The notes under the pieces are model-generated. The model saw only the letters and a list, made by a program, of their open reading frames with translations. It did no database searches and was not told the origin of the DNA. Both the position numbers and the translations under genes were made by a program. This document shows, piece by piece, positions 27,360 through 35,718 of a stretch of DNA of 64,000 nucleotides. The stretch's first letter is position 1. Each line of letters opens with the position of its first letter. This DNA is from Pseudomonas gingeri (GTDB taxonomy: Bacteria; Pseudomonadota; Gammaproteobacteria; Pseudomonadales; Pseudomonadaceae). The stretch lies in contig NZ_JACAOR010000008.1 in the NCBI RefSeq assembly GCF_013386115.1, positions 278,669 through 342,668 of the forward strand, given 5' to 3'.

Positions 27360-27465
27360 AACGACAAGGGCAGGCATTGTGCTCCGGTGTTTGTGGCTTG
27401 TCGTACTGGTCTTTGTAGGCCACGTTTAACCCCGAGTCGTCTCCCCACTTCTCGGGGTTTCTTTT
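27360..27465 (+). ncRNA. Candidate small RNA (about 105 nt) with intrinsic terminator
   Basis: A non-coding stretch between two genes begins just after promoter-like elements and ends at a strong terminator: AACCCCGAG (27428-27436) pairs with CTCGGGGTT (27451-27459), followed by TTTCTTTT. The interval has no supported reading frame. It is too far (over 110 bp) from the DUF3509 stop for the terminator to be an obvious part of that gene. The general layout resembles known Pseudomonas stress sRNAs such as RgsA, but I cannot confirm identity. The 5' end is an estimate. Confidence 0.5.
27428..27465 (+). terminator. Rho-independent terminator
   Basis: AACCCCGAG/CTCGGGGTT stem with a 14-nt loop and the tail TTTCTTTT. 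It ends the candidate small RNA or a readthrough transcript of the DUF3509 gene. Confidence 0.85.
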
Positions 27466-27477
27466 GCCCGGAATTCG

Positions 27478-28362
27478 TCATTGCTCCTCGGGCGCGAGGA
27501 AAAACTCCCTGGCATCCTCCAGGTACTTGTCCCGCTCCGGCGGCACCAGCCAGCGTGCATAGAGCTCCACCAGCGTCTGTCGGCGCAGCCCGCGCAGAAT
27601 CTCGTTGATATGGGGAATCACCGCCCGGCCCTGGGGCGTGTTGGAGCAGGCGACACGGATGAACTGATAGTCGGCCGTGCCCTTGATGGGATAGAACAGC
27701 CATTCGTTATCGCCGATCTGTTGCTGCCGGGCCTGATAGCGGATTTCCGCCCAGTAGCCGAGCAGCGCCTTCAAGCGCCCCAGGCGTTGCATCTGCAGCA
27801 GGCTGCCCAGGGCATCGTTGCCGTAGTGCAGGACCAGATGTTGCGCATGGGTGTGATGCAGCACGTCATCGATCGGATGGCCGTAGCTGCGCTCGGCGAC
27901 GACGCCCAGTTGCAGGCTGTTGCTGGCCAGCAGCGCGGCGAGGTCGACCCGGCCGTCGGACACAAAGGGTTCGATCAGGGCCTGGTCGGCTGGTCGAACC
28001 ACCAGGCCGTTGCTGGTGGTGCCCATGCTGGGGATAGAAAAGAGCATTTTCTGCGCCCGCGCCGCGGTCCACAGCAGCGCCGGATCGCAAGTGAACGTCG
28101 ACCCGCCGAGCATCTGCATGCCCCGCGCCCGGTTGACTCGCAGTACCGTGTGCTCGTACTCCGGCAGCGCCGCCATCAGCAGCGGCAGCATCTGGTCCAC
28201 CGCCCCCTGGCCTTCTTTCGGACCGTCGAAGATGCTCAGGGGTGGCAGATCCCGCAGCAGCCAGGTCAGGGTTTCCCTGGCCTGCCCGGTTTGCGGCAGG
28301 ACACACATCAGCGCGGCCAACAGCGGGAAACCAAGGTGTCGCCACAGGGCACTGGGAGTCAT
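27478..28362 (-). CDS. Periplasmic solute-binding-like protein (SBP_bac_3 type)
   Basis: A 294-residue protein with a signal peptide (FPLLAALMCVLPQTGQA, cleavage near residue 28). The two-lobe amino acid-binding fold is suggested by LTWLLRDLPPLSIFDGPKEG and the later NSLQLGVVAERSYG. It has no transporter genes beside it, like the stand-alone binding-protein homologues common in Pseudomonas. Its ligand and partner are unknown. Downstream is the terminator of the candidate RNA on the other strand. Confidence 0.78.
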   Translation of the reverse strand: MTPSALWRHLGFPLLAALMCVLPQTGQARETLTWLLRDLPPLSIFDGPKEGQGAVDQMLPLLMAALPEYEHTVLRVNRARGMQMLGGSTFTCDPALLWTAARAQKMLFSIPSMGTTSNGLVVRPADQALIEPFVSDGRVDLAALLASNSLQLGVVAERSYGHPIDDVLHHTHAQHLVLHYGNDALGSLLQMQRLGRLKALLGYWAEIRYQARQQQIGDNEWLFYPIKGTADYQFIRVACSNTPQGRAVIPHINEILRGLRRQTLVELYARWLVPPERDKYLEDAREFFLAPEEQ

Positions 28363-28436
28363 GAGCTGGATACCTTCCCGGGTTCAAGCCAGTCGTTGAT
28401 ACACTCGTCGACGCACTTATCAACAGCCACGCGGTG

Positions 28437-29636
28437 CTAGATGGCGCCGCTTTCACGCAGCCGTGCAACCTGTACCTTGTCATAACCGAGGCTGCCCAGC
28501 ACCTCGGCATTGTGTTCGCCCAGCTGCGGGCCGACCCATTCGGTGGAGCCAGGCGTCTGCGAGAGTTTCGGCACGATGCCGGGCATCTTGAAGTCCTTGC
28601 CGTCGGGCAGCTTGGCCTGCAGGAACATCTCCCGGGCGAGAAATTGCGGGTCGCTGAACATGTCCTCGGCGCTGTAGATGCGGCTGGCGGGGACATCGGC
28701 GCCGTTCAGGGCGGCGATCACCGCGTCCAGGGGCAGTGAGTTGACCCAGCGGTCAATCACCCCGTAGATCTCGTCACGCCGGCTGTCGCGCCCGTCATTG
28801 CTGGCCAGCAGCGGGTCGTTCGCCAGGTCTTCGCGGCCGATGGCCTGCATGAAGCGCTTGAAGATCGCATCGCCATTGGCGCCGATCTGCACATGCCGGC
28901 CATCGGCCGTGGTGTGGATCGACGATGGCGTGATGCCCGGCATGATATTGCCGGTGCGTTCGCGGATGAAACCGAACACATCGAACTCCGGCACCATGCT
29001 TTCCATCATCGCGAAGATAGCTTCGTACAGGGCGACATCCACCACCTGGCCTTCTCCGCCATTCACTTCGCGATGACGCAATGCCATCAGGGCGCCAATC
29101 ACGCCCCACAGCGCGGCAATCGAGTCGCCGATGGAGATCCCGGTGCGCACCGGCGGGCGGTCTTCGAAACCGGTGATGTAGCGCAGCCCGCCCATGGACT
29201 CGCCGACCGCGCCAAATCCCGGCTGGTCCTTCATCGGTCCGGTCTGGCCGAACCCGGACAGGCGCACCATCACCAGCCCGGGATTCAGCGCATGCAGGGT
29301 TTCCCAGCCCAGGCCGAGCTTTTCCAGGACGCCGGGGCGAAAGTTCTCGATCAGGATGTCCGCTTCGCCGAGCAACTGCTTGAGGATCGCCAGGCCGTCC
29401 GGATGCTTCAGGTTCAGCGTCAGGGATTTCTTGTTGCGCGCCTGGACAAACCACCACAGCGAGGTGCCTTCGTACAGCTTGCGCCATTTGCGCAGCGGGT
29501 CGCCGCCGTCCGGCGATTCGACCTTGATCACCTCGGCGCCGAATTCGGCGCAGATCCGCGAGGCGAAAGGGCCGGCGATCAGGGTTCCGAGCTCGATGAC
29601 TTTCAGGCCGGAGAGAGGTTTGGCGGTGAACGGCAT
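28437..29636 (-). CDS. CaiB/BaiF family (class III) CoA-transferase
   Basis: A 399-residue cytoplasmic enzyme that transfers CoA between acyl-CoA and free acids. The N-terminal GLKVIELGTLIAGPFASRIC, followed by FGAEVIKVESPDGGDPLR, RNKKSLTLNLKHPDG and GLVMVRLSGFGQTGP, are family landmarks; the nucleophilic Asp lies in GISIGDSIAALWG. Substrates could be dicarboxylate or carnitine-like acyl groups; nothing here decides. It is 74 bp upstream of the binding-protein gene on the same strand, so the two may be cotranscribed. Confidence 0.92.
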   Translation of the reverse strand: MPFTAKPLSGLKVIELGTLIAGPFASRICAEFGAEVIKVESPDGGDPLRKWRKLYEGTSLWWFVQARNKKSLTLNLKHPDGLAILKQLLGEADILIENFRPGVLEKLGLGWETLHALNPGLVMVRLSGFGQTGPMKDQPGFGAVGESMGGLRYITGFEDRPPVRTGISIGDSIAALWGVIGALMALRHREVNGGEGQVVDVALYEAIFAMMESMVPEFDVFGFIRERTGNIMPGITPSSIHTTADGRHVQIGANGDAIFKRFMQAIGREDLANDPLLASNDGRDSRRDEIYGVIDRWVNSLPLDAVIAALNGADVPASRIYSAEDMFSDPQFLAREMFLQAKLPDGKDFKMPGIVPKLSQTPGSTEWVGPQLGEHNAEVLGSLGYDKVQVARLRESGAI

Positions 29637-29775
29637 GGGCGATCCTGTAGGACAAGACGAGGGCAGTAGAGCCTTTTAACATGGCGCGCGCCATCTTCAT
29701 AACCATCAGCAGTCGTTGATTGACCTGCGTATCGGTTAGACTTGGCGCCTTTCCTCGTCTCTAGAAGCCCCGTTC

Positions 29776-30318
29776 ATGGCCCAGCCGTCCACGACCTACA
29801 AGTTCGAACTCAACCTCACCGACCTGGATCGCAGCGTCTACGAAAGCGTCAAGCAGACCATTGCCCGCCATCCTTCGGAAACCGAAGAGCGGATGACCGT
29901 GCGTTTGCTGGCCTACGCCCTCTGGTACAACGAACTGCTGGCTTTTGGTCGTGGTCTGTCGGAGGTGGACGAGCCTGCGTTGTGGGAAAAAAGCCTGGAT
30001 GATCGCGTCCTGCACTGGATCGAAGTCGGCCAGCCGGATGCCGATCGCCTGACCTGGTGCTCGCGTCGTACCGAGCGTACCAGCCTGCTGGCCTACGGCA
30101 GCCTGCGCGTCTGGGAAACCAAGGTGGTCCCGGCGGTGAAGAACCTGAAGAACGTCAATATCGCGGCGGTTCCGCAGGAAGTCCTGGAAACCCTCGCCAA
30201 GGACATGCCGCGCGTCATCAAGTGGGATGTGATGATCAGCGAAGGCACGATCTTCGTCACCGATGATCGCGGCCAGCATGAAGTCCAGCTCGAATGGCTG
30301 ATGGGCGAGCGCGGTTAA
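29776..30318 (+). CDS. yaeQ: YaeQ family protein
   Basis: A 180-residue protein beginning MAQPSTTYKFELNLTDLDRS, with HPSETEERMTVRLLAYALWY and WIEVGQPDADRLTW. This matches YaeQ, a nuclease-fold protein of uncertain function, reported to suppress loss of RfaH in some enterics. Length and N-terminus are standard. It lies directly upstream of recJ, as in other pseudomonads. Confidence 0.95.
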   Translation: MAQPSTTYKFELNLTDLDRSVYESVKQTIARHPSETEERMTVRLLAYALWYNELLAFGRGLSEVDEPALWEKSLDDRVLHWIEVGQPDADRLTWCSRRTERTSLLAYGSLRVWETKVVPAVKNLKNVNIAAVPQEVLETLAKDMPRVIKWDVMISEGTIFVTDDRGQHEVQLEWLMGERG

Positions 30319-30372
30319 CCGCGGCGCCACCGTTTCCACTCCTGTGTATTGAAGAGAAATTCCGCCAACGCC

Positions 30373-32082
30373 ATGCGTATCGAACCCCGTCCACTGCCCG
30401 CCACCCTGCCTTTTCTCGGCGACCTGCCGCCACTGCTGACCCGCCTGTACGCGGCGCGGGGTGTCGAATCGGCTGCCGAACTGGATAAAAGCCTGGCGCG
30501 TCTGATTCCCTTCCAGCAACTCAAGGGGATCGACGCCGCGGTGGACCTGCTGGTGGTGGCGCTGGAGCAGCGCCAGCGGATCCTGATCGTCGGCGACTTC
30601 GACGCCGATGGCGCGACCGCCAGTACCGTGGGCTTGCTGGGCTTGCGCCTGCTGGGCGCGGCGCATGTCGATTACCTGGTGCCGAACCGTTTCGAGTACG
30701 GCTACGGCCTGACCCCGGAAATCGTTGCCGTGGCGTTGCAGCGCGAGCCGCAATTGCTGATCACCGTCGACAACGGCATCTCCAGTATCGAAGGTGTGCT
30801 GGCGGCCAAGGCGGCCGGCCTGAAGGTGCTGGTGACCGATCACCACTTGCCGGGCAACGAACTGCCGGCGGCCGACGCCATCGTCAATCCGAATCAGCCC
30901 GGTTGCGCGTTCCCGAGCAAGGCGCTGGCCGGGGTCGGGGTGATCTTCTATGTGCTGATGGCCCTGCGCGCGCGCCTGCGCAGCCTGGGCCGCTATGAAA
31001 ACCAGCCGCAGCCGAATATCGGCGAACTGCTCGACCTGGTGGCGTTGGGCAGCGTGGCCGACGTGGTGCCCCTGGACGCCAACAACCGGATCCTGGTGCA
31101 CCAGGGCCTGGAACGCATTCGTGCCGGCCGGGCCCGCCCGGGGCTCAAGGCGATCCTCGAAGTGGCCAAGCGCGATCACTCGCGCCTGACCTCCACCGAC
31201 CTCGGCTTTATCCTCGGACCACGCCTGAACGCGGCGGGGCGCCTGGACGACATGAGCCTGGGCATCGAGTGCCTGCTTGCCGAGGACCCGGTATTGGCGC
31301 TGGAAATGGCCACCCAGCTGGATGACATGAACAAGGACCGCAAGTCCATCGAGCAGGGCATGCAGCGCGAAGCCCTGGCCCAGCTCAAGGACTTGCCGGT
31401 GGAGTCGATGCCGTTCGGCCTGTGCCTGTTCGATCCGGACTGGCACCAGGGGGTGATCGGTATTCTCGCCTCGCGGATGAAGGAGCGTTATCACCGCCCG
31501 ACCATAGCCTTCGCCGATGCCGGCGACGGCATGCTCAAGGGCTCTGGTCGTTCGGTCGCCGGGTTCCATATTCGCGATGCCTTGAGCGTGGTGGCGGCGC
31601 AGCACCCGGACCTGATGGGCAAGTACGGTGGCCACGCCATGGCCGCCGGCCTGAGCCTGCCGCAGGAAAACTTCCCGCTGTTCGCCGAAGCCTTCGATGC
31701 CGAAGTGCGTCGTCAGCTCAGCGAGGAAGACCTGACCGGACGCTTGCAGACCGACGGTACGCTGGCCCTGGAAGAGTTCAACCTGGAACTGGCGCGGGCC
31801 CTGCGCAACGCCGGCCCCTGGGGCCAGCATTTCCCCGAACCGTTGTTCCACGGGGTATTCCAGCTGGTGGAAAAGCGCATCGTCGGCGAGCGGCATCTGA
31901 AGGTGGTGCTGAAAAGCGAGTGTGGCTCGGTGAAGCTCGATGGCATCGCCTTTGGCATCGACCCGGAAATCTGGGCAAACGCACGGGTCGACTGGGTCGA
32001 GCTGGCCTACAAGCTCGATCTCAACGAGTTCCGTGGCAAGGAAAGCGTGCAACTGATGATTGCCCACATCGAACCGCGCTGA
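30373..32082 (+). CDS. recJ: Single-stranded-DNA exonuclease RecJ
   Basis: RecJ degrades single-stranded DNA 5' to 3' in recombination and mismatch repair. The 569-residue protein is taken from the ATG at 30373; a TTG 24 bp upstream is possible. Phosphoesterase motifs are visible: LIVGDFDADGATAS, LITVDNGIS, VTDHHLPG (DHH) and the DHHA1 segment with GRSVAGFHIRDAL and GGHAMAAGL. It is full length compared with E. coli RecJ (577). Confidence 0.96.
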   Translation: MRIEPRPLPATLPFLGDLPPLLTRLYAARGVESAAELDKSLARLIPFQQLKGIDAAVDLLVVALEQRQRILIVGDFDADGATASTVGLLGLRLLGAAHVDYLVPNRFEYGYGLTPEIVAVALQREPQLLITVDNGISSIEGVLAAKAAGLKVLVTDHHLPGNELPAADAIVNPNQPGCAFPSKALAGVGVIFYVLMALRARLRSLGRYENQPQPNIGELLDLVALGSVADVVPLDANNRILVHQGLERIRAGRARPGLKAILEVAKRDHSRLTSTDLGFILGPRLNAAGRLDDMSLGIECLLAEDPVLALEMATQLDDMNKDRKSIEQGMQREALAQLKDLPVESMPFGLCLFDPDWHQGVIGILASRMKERYHRPTIAFADAGDGMLKGSGRSVAGFHIRDALSVVAAQHPDLMGKYGGHAMAAGLSLPQENFPLFAEAFDAEVRRQLSEEDLTGRLQTDGTLALEEFNLELARALRNAGPWGQHFPEPLFHGVFQLVEKRIVGERHLKVVLKSECGSVKLDGIAFGIDPEIWANARVDWVELAYKLDLNEFRGKESVQLMIAHIEPR

Positions 32083-32267
32083 GCTTTAAATCGGCTGAAC
32101 CCTCCGGCGTCCGTCATTGTCGACTAGGCTCTAAGCACTGTCTGAATGGTCTTGTGACGTTGTCTTCCTTATCCATCCGCCGGGGGGCGGACGCCCACTT
32201 TTTCCTGTCACTCGTCGACGTTCTCACAGAACCCTGGAGCCAGCCCACTTGATTTGAGAGGTGCCCC

Positions 32268-33374
32268 ATGAGTCTGCTGCTTGAACCCTATACCCTTCGC
32301 CAATTGACCCTGCTGAACCGCATCGCGGTCTCGCCGATGTGCCAGTACTCCAGCGTCGATGGCTTGGCCAATGACTGGCATCTGGTCCACCTCGGCAGCC
32401 GGGCGGTCGGCGGCGCCGGACTGATCTTTACCGAAGCCACGGCGGTGACCGCCGATGGCCGCATCACCGCCCAGGACCTGGGCCTGTGGAATGACGAACA
32501 GATCGAACCGCTGCAGCGCATTACCCGCTTTGTCACGGCCCAGGGCGCCGTCGCCGGGATCCAGCTGGCCCATGCCGGGCGCAAGGCCAGCACCCATCGA
32601 CCCTGGCTCGGCAAGCATGGCAGCGTCAAACCCGAGGATGGCGGTTGGACGCCGGTCGGACCGTCGCCGATTGCCTTCGACCCGCAGCACACGCCACCGC
32701 TGCAACTGGATGAGGGGCAGATCGCCGAGGTGATCGAGGCATTTGTCGCGGCGGCCAAGCGCGCCCTGGTCGCCGGCTTCAAGGTGGTCGAGGTGCATGC
32801 TGCCCACGGCTATCTGCTGCACCAGTTCCTCTCGCCCCTGAGCAATCAGCGGCGTGACCAGTACGGCGGCTCGTTCGAAAACCGTATTCGCCTGGTCCTG
32901 CAGGTCACCGAAGCGGTGCGGGCGGTCTGGCCCGAGGAGTTGCCGTTGTTCGTGCGCGTCTCGGCCACCGACTGGGTGGAAGACGGCTGGAACCCGGATG
33001 AAACCGTGGAACTGGCACGACGCCTGAAAGACCTTGGCGTCGACCTGATCGATGTGTCCTCGGGTGGCACCGCCGCCAACGCGGAAATCCCCACCGGCCC
33101 CGGCTACCAGACCCGATTCGCCGAGCGCGTGCGCAAGGAATCCGGCATCGCCACCGGCACCGTCGGGCTGATCACCGAGCCGGCCCAGGCCGAACATATC
33201 CTGCGTACCTGCCAGGCCGACATCATTCTCCTGGCCCGCGAGCTGTTGCGCGATCCATATTGGCCGTTGCATGCCGACGATGACCTGGGCGGTCGCAAGG
33301 CGATCTGGCCGGCGCAATACCAGCGCGCCACCCATCGCGACCAGCCGATCCACGAGTCGGATCTGCGTGAGTGA
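32268..33374 (+). CDS. Old yellow enzyme family NADH:flavin oxidoreductase (YqjM/XenA-like)
   Basis: A 368-residue FMN enzyme that reduces activated alkenes or nitro compounds with NAD(P)H. SPMCQYSSVDGLANDWHLVH has the Cys typical of the YqjM/XenA class; HAGRKAS supplies substrate-binding His, and HAAHGYLLHQFLSPLSN and YGGSFENR are family hallmarks. The physiological substrate is unknown. GAGAGG precedes the ATG, and a terminator follows. Confidence 0.93.
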   Translation: MSLLLEPYTLRQLTLLNRIAVSPMCQYSSVDGLANDWHLVHLGSRAVGGAGLIFTEATAVTADGRITAQDLGLWNDEQIEPLQRITRFVTAQGAVAGIQLAHAGRKASTHRPWLGKHGSVKPEDGGWTPVGPSPIAFDPQHTPPLQLDEGQIAEVIEAFVAAAKRALVAGFKVVEVHAAHGYLLHQFLSPLSNQRRDQYGGSFENRIRLVLQVTEAVRAVWPEELPLFVRVSATDWVEDGWNPDETVELARRLKDLGVDLIDVSSGGTAANAEIPTGPGYQTRFAERVRKESGIATGTVGLITEPAQAEHILRTCQADIILLARELLRDPYWPLHADDDLGGRKAIWPAQYQRATHRDQPIHESDLRE

Positions 33375-33404
33375 GAAGGGGATGCGCCCTGCATGAAAAC
33401 ACCG

Positions 33405-33430
33405 AGACCCGCCGACAAGGCGGGTTCTCT
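33405..33430 (+). terminator. Intrinsic terminator of the old yellow enzyme gene
   Basis: CCCGCC (33408-33413) pairs with GGCGGG (33419-33424), followed by TTCTCTATGG. It lies about 30 bp past the stop codon. Confidence 0.75.
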
Positions 33431-33561
33431 ATGGATTGCAGGATTTTCCCTCTGCAAATTCCGAAATGATCTTAGCAGGCTACGGATTCTTCCTACCCTT
33501 AGGCTATGTCTGAGACGGTCTGTCCAGACGGTTCCTGTGCAGTCACAGAAGGAAGTCGTCC

Positions 33562-33753
33562 ATGTCAAAGGAACGAAGCATTCTTGGATTCATGCTGTTT
33601 CTCTGGGCATTCAGGACACCACCTCGCGCCAGGGTGCGCAGGCTCAGCGATGACGAACGGCAGTTGGTGGAGCATTACCGAAGCTTGTCGGCAGAGGATC
33701 GCAATGCGTTGCACTGCCTGTTGAATGCGATGGGGAGTGTTTCGCGGTTTTGA
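33562..33753 (+). CDS. Small hypothetical protein (63 residues)
   Basis: Starts MSKERSILGFMLFLWAFRTP after the good ribosome site AGAAGGAAG. A short hydrophobic patch (GFMLFLWAF) is followed by a basic, charged helical tail (RRLSDDERQLVEHYRSLSAE). No family was recognised. It lies between a terminator and a convergent hairpin, so it is its own transcription unit. Coding is supported by the ribosome site and codon character only. Confidence 0.6.
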   Translation: MSKERSILGFMLFLWAFRTPPRARVRRLSDDERQLVEHYRSLSAEDRNALHCLLNAMGSVSRF

Positions 33754-33778
33754 GCCCCGCCCGAATCCCGGGCGGGGC
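33754..33778. terminator. GC-rich hairpin between convergent genes
   Basis: GCCCCGCCC (33754-33762) and GGGCGGGGC (33770-33778) form a perfect stem directly at the end of the 63-residue gene and 11 bp from the spdH stop. No T-run follows on either strand, so termination efficiency is uncertain. Confidence 0.6.
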
Positions 33779-33789
33779 CAGGCAGTGCC

Positions 33790-35652
33790 TTATCCCAATT
33801 CCCCCACCGCTCGCCAGGCTTCGTCTATCGCCGCATGGGCATACGCGCTCCATGCCGCATCCGAGTTGGCGATGCTGACCCGGCCCAGCGGCTTGCGCGC
33901 CAGCTTCATCAGTTTTTCGCTTTCGTCGGCATCGTCGAACAGGCTGTTGGAAAAGTACGCGTAGCCGTGGGACCAGCGGTTGACGGTGATCGCCAGGATA
34001 TCGGTTTCATGATTGAAGCCGCCCGGGCCGAGCATGCGTTGCAACTGGTCGCGCAATTGCGCCTCCAGTTGCTCGAAGGTCTGGCCGTAGAGCTTGCCGC
34101 GTCCGGCCCGTGCCTGGTCGCGGGCGTTCATGCCGCTGTTCGGGCTGGTCGGCACGTAGACCATGTGCAGGCCGATCGGCTGGCTCGGGTCCCGCGGATG
34201 CTCGTAGCCACCCATGCTCACCGGATAGTCGAGCTTGATCCGGCTGTAGGGCTGGGTGGCCGCGTAGATTTCGTGCACGCCGAGTTTCTGGAACGACTGC
34301 CAGTTGCGGATCACCACCTTGGTGTACACCAGCGGGAATTTCACATTCTGGCTCAGGGCATGGGCCTGCGGCGCCGGCAGGTCGCGCAGCAGGTAGGGGA
34401 TCATCATGTTGTAGCAGGCCAGGATGCAGTGCTTGCTGCGTACCTGGCTCAGCTGGCCGCCGCGGCTGTAGCCGATGTTCACGCCCTTGCCGACATTTCG
34501 CACACTGACCACGGTGCTGTTCAGGCGCAGTTGCACCGGGGCCTTCGGCTGGTCGAGGCGGGCGTAGTCGAACGGTGCCAGCACGATGTCGTCCATGGTG
34601 TGCCCCGGCGCCACCGAGGGAATCAGGCTGCGCACCAGCAGGCGCGCCAGGGACGCGTTGCCGTCCGGGAAATGGTAGATGTACGGCTCTTCCATTTCCG
34701 CCCTGGATTCTTCGCTGATGGGCTCCAGATTCATCGCGCCGAAACCGGGGAAACCGACGTTGTAGGCGTCGAACGCCGCCACCGCGTCGATGCTCAGGGC
34801 CGAGAAGTCATTGGTGCGGCTCTGGAAGTATTTCACCGCGTTTTCCGACAGGCCGACGTCCTTGAGCAGGAAGTCGCGGTAGCTGGTGGCGGCCAGGTGC
34901 TCGGCCTTCTCCGTGGCGCTCTTGCCTGGCAGGTAGTCACGGGGCGACTGGTGCAGTTCGATCAGCGCCTGGCGATCCGCTTCGGGCAGCGGAAAATCGT
35001 TGATGAAGTCGCGGATAGGGCGGGCATTCAGTTGCTGCGGAGCGATATCGTCGGCGACCATCGGTGTCGGGTCGCCGCTCACCAGTTTGTCCTCGCCGAA
35101 GTTCTCCTTGTCGAAGAACACCCCGCGGGACAGGCCCAGGCCCGGGTAGAACGGCCGGTCGAAGGCGGTTTCGAAGCGCTTGATATCGACCCCGAGCTTC
35201 TTCAGCAGGCCGTTGACCTGCTTGCTGTACAGATGGTTCGGCGACTGGAAGGCTTCGCTGCCGCCGTAGCCGAGGATCATGCGGCCCCCGGCGGAGAATT
35301 CGTTGCGCTTGGCGTGACCGCCGAAGTCGTCGTGGTTTTCCAGGATCAGGATACGTGCCTTGGGGTGTTTCTCCCGGTAGAACCACGCCGCCGACAAGCC
35401 GCTCAGGCCACCGCCGACCACCACCAGGTCGTACTCTGCGGCAATGGGCAGGTGCGCGGTGTCGAAGACCTTTTTCTCCCAGCCCATCTGGTGGGCGACC
35501 TCGAAGGAGCCGACGTGGCTGCCCCGCAGGCCGGTCAGGGCCGGTGGGTAATAACGTCCGTCTGGCGCGGCCTGGAGCAACTGCAGCGGGGTCATGCCGG
35601 CGGCGATGGTGATGGCGACGCCGTTGAGGAAGTCGCGGCGGGTGATATCCAT
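33790..35652 (-). CDS. spdH: Spermidine dehydrogenase
   Basis: A 620-residue flavoprotein, the same length as P. aeruginosa SpdH, which cleaves spermidine to 1,3-diaminopropane and 4-aminobutyraldehyde. The N-terminus MDITRRDFLNGVAITIAAGM is a twin-arginine signal. The FAD motif reads DLVVVGGGLSGLSAAWFYRE, followed by LENHDDFGGHAKRNEF. AAGGA precedes the ATG at 35652. It is the distal gene of a same-strand block with an APC permease, a ydcSTUV-like transporter and two aminobutyraldehyde dehydrogenases, which supports polyamine as substrate. Specificity for spermidine over spermine is not readable here. Confidence 0.88.
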   Translation of the reverse strand: MDITRRDFLNGVAITIAAGMTPLQLLQAAPDGRYYPPALTGLRGSHVGSFEVAHQMGWEKKVFDTAHLPIAAEYDLVVVGGGLSGLSAAWFYREKHPKARILILENHDDFGGHAKRNEFSAGGRMILGYGGSEAFQSPNHLYSKQVNGLLKKLGVDIKRFETAFDRPFYPGLGLSRGVFFDKENFGEDKLVSGDPTPMVADDIAPQQLNARPIRDFINDFPLPEADRQALIELHQSPRDYLPGKSATEKAEHLAATSYRDFLLKDVGLSENAVKYFQSRTNDFSALSIDAVAAFDAYNVGFPGFGAMNLEPISEESRAEMEEPYIYHFPDGNASLARLLVRSLIPSVAPGHTMDDIVLAPFDYARLDQPKAPVQLRLNSTVVSVRNVGKGVNIGYSRGGQLSQVRSKHCILACYNMMIPYLLRDLPAPQAHALSQNVKFPLVYTKVVIRNWQSFQKLGVHEIYAATQPYSRIKLDYPVSMGGYEHPRDPSQPIGLHMVYVPTSPNSGMNARDQARAGRGKLYGQTFEQLEAQLRDQLQRMLGPGGFNHETDILAITVNRWSHGYAYFSNSLFDDADESEKLMKLARKPLGRVSIANSDAAWSAYAHAAIDEAWRAVGELG

Positions 35653-35718
35653 GATAGATCCTTGTTTTTTATTGTTGGAACGACCCGGGCAGCCAGTGCA
35701 CCGCCCGGGCGCCTGCCG

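Noticed and set aside
29761..32067. 768-residue open frame antisense to yaeQ and recJ
   Set aside because: It spans two well-supported plus-strand genes and has no recognisable domain.
33562..33753. Toxin of a toxin-antitoxin pair
   Set aside because: No partner gene is adjacent and no toxin family motif is seen.
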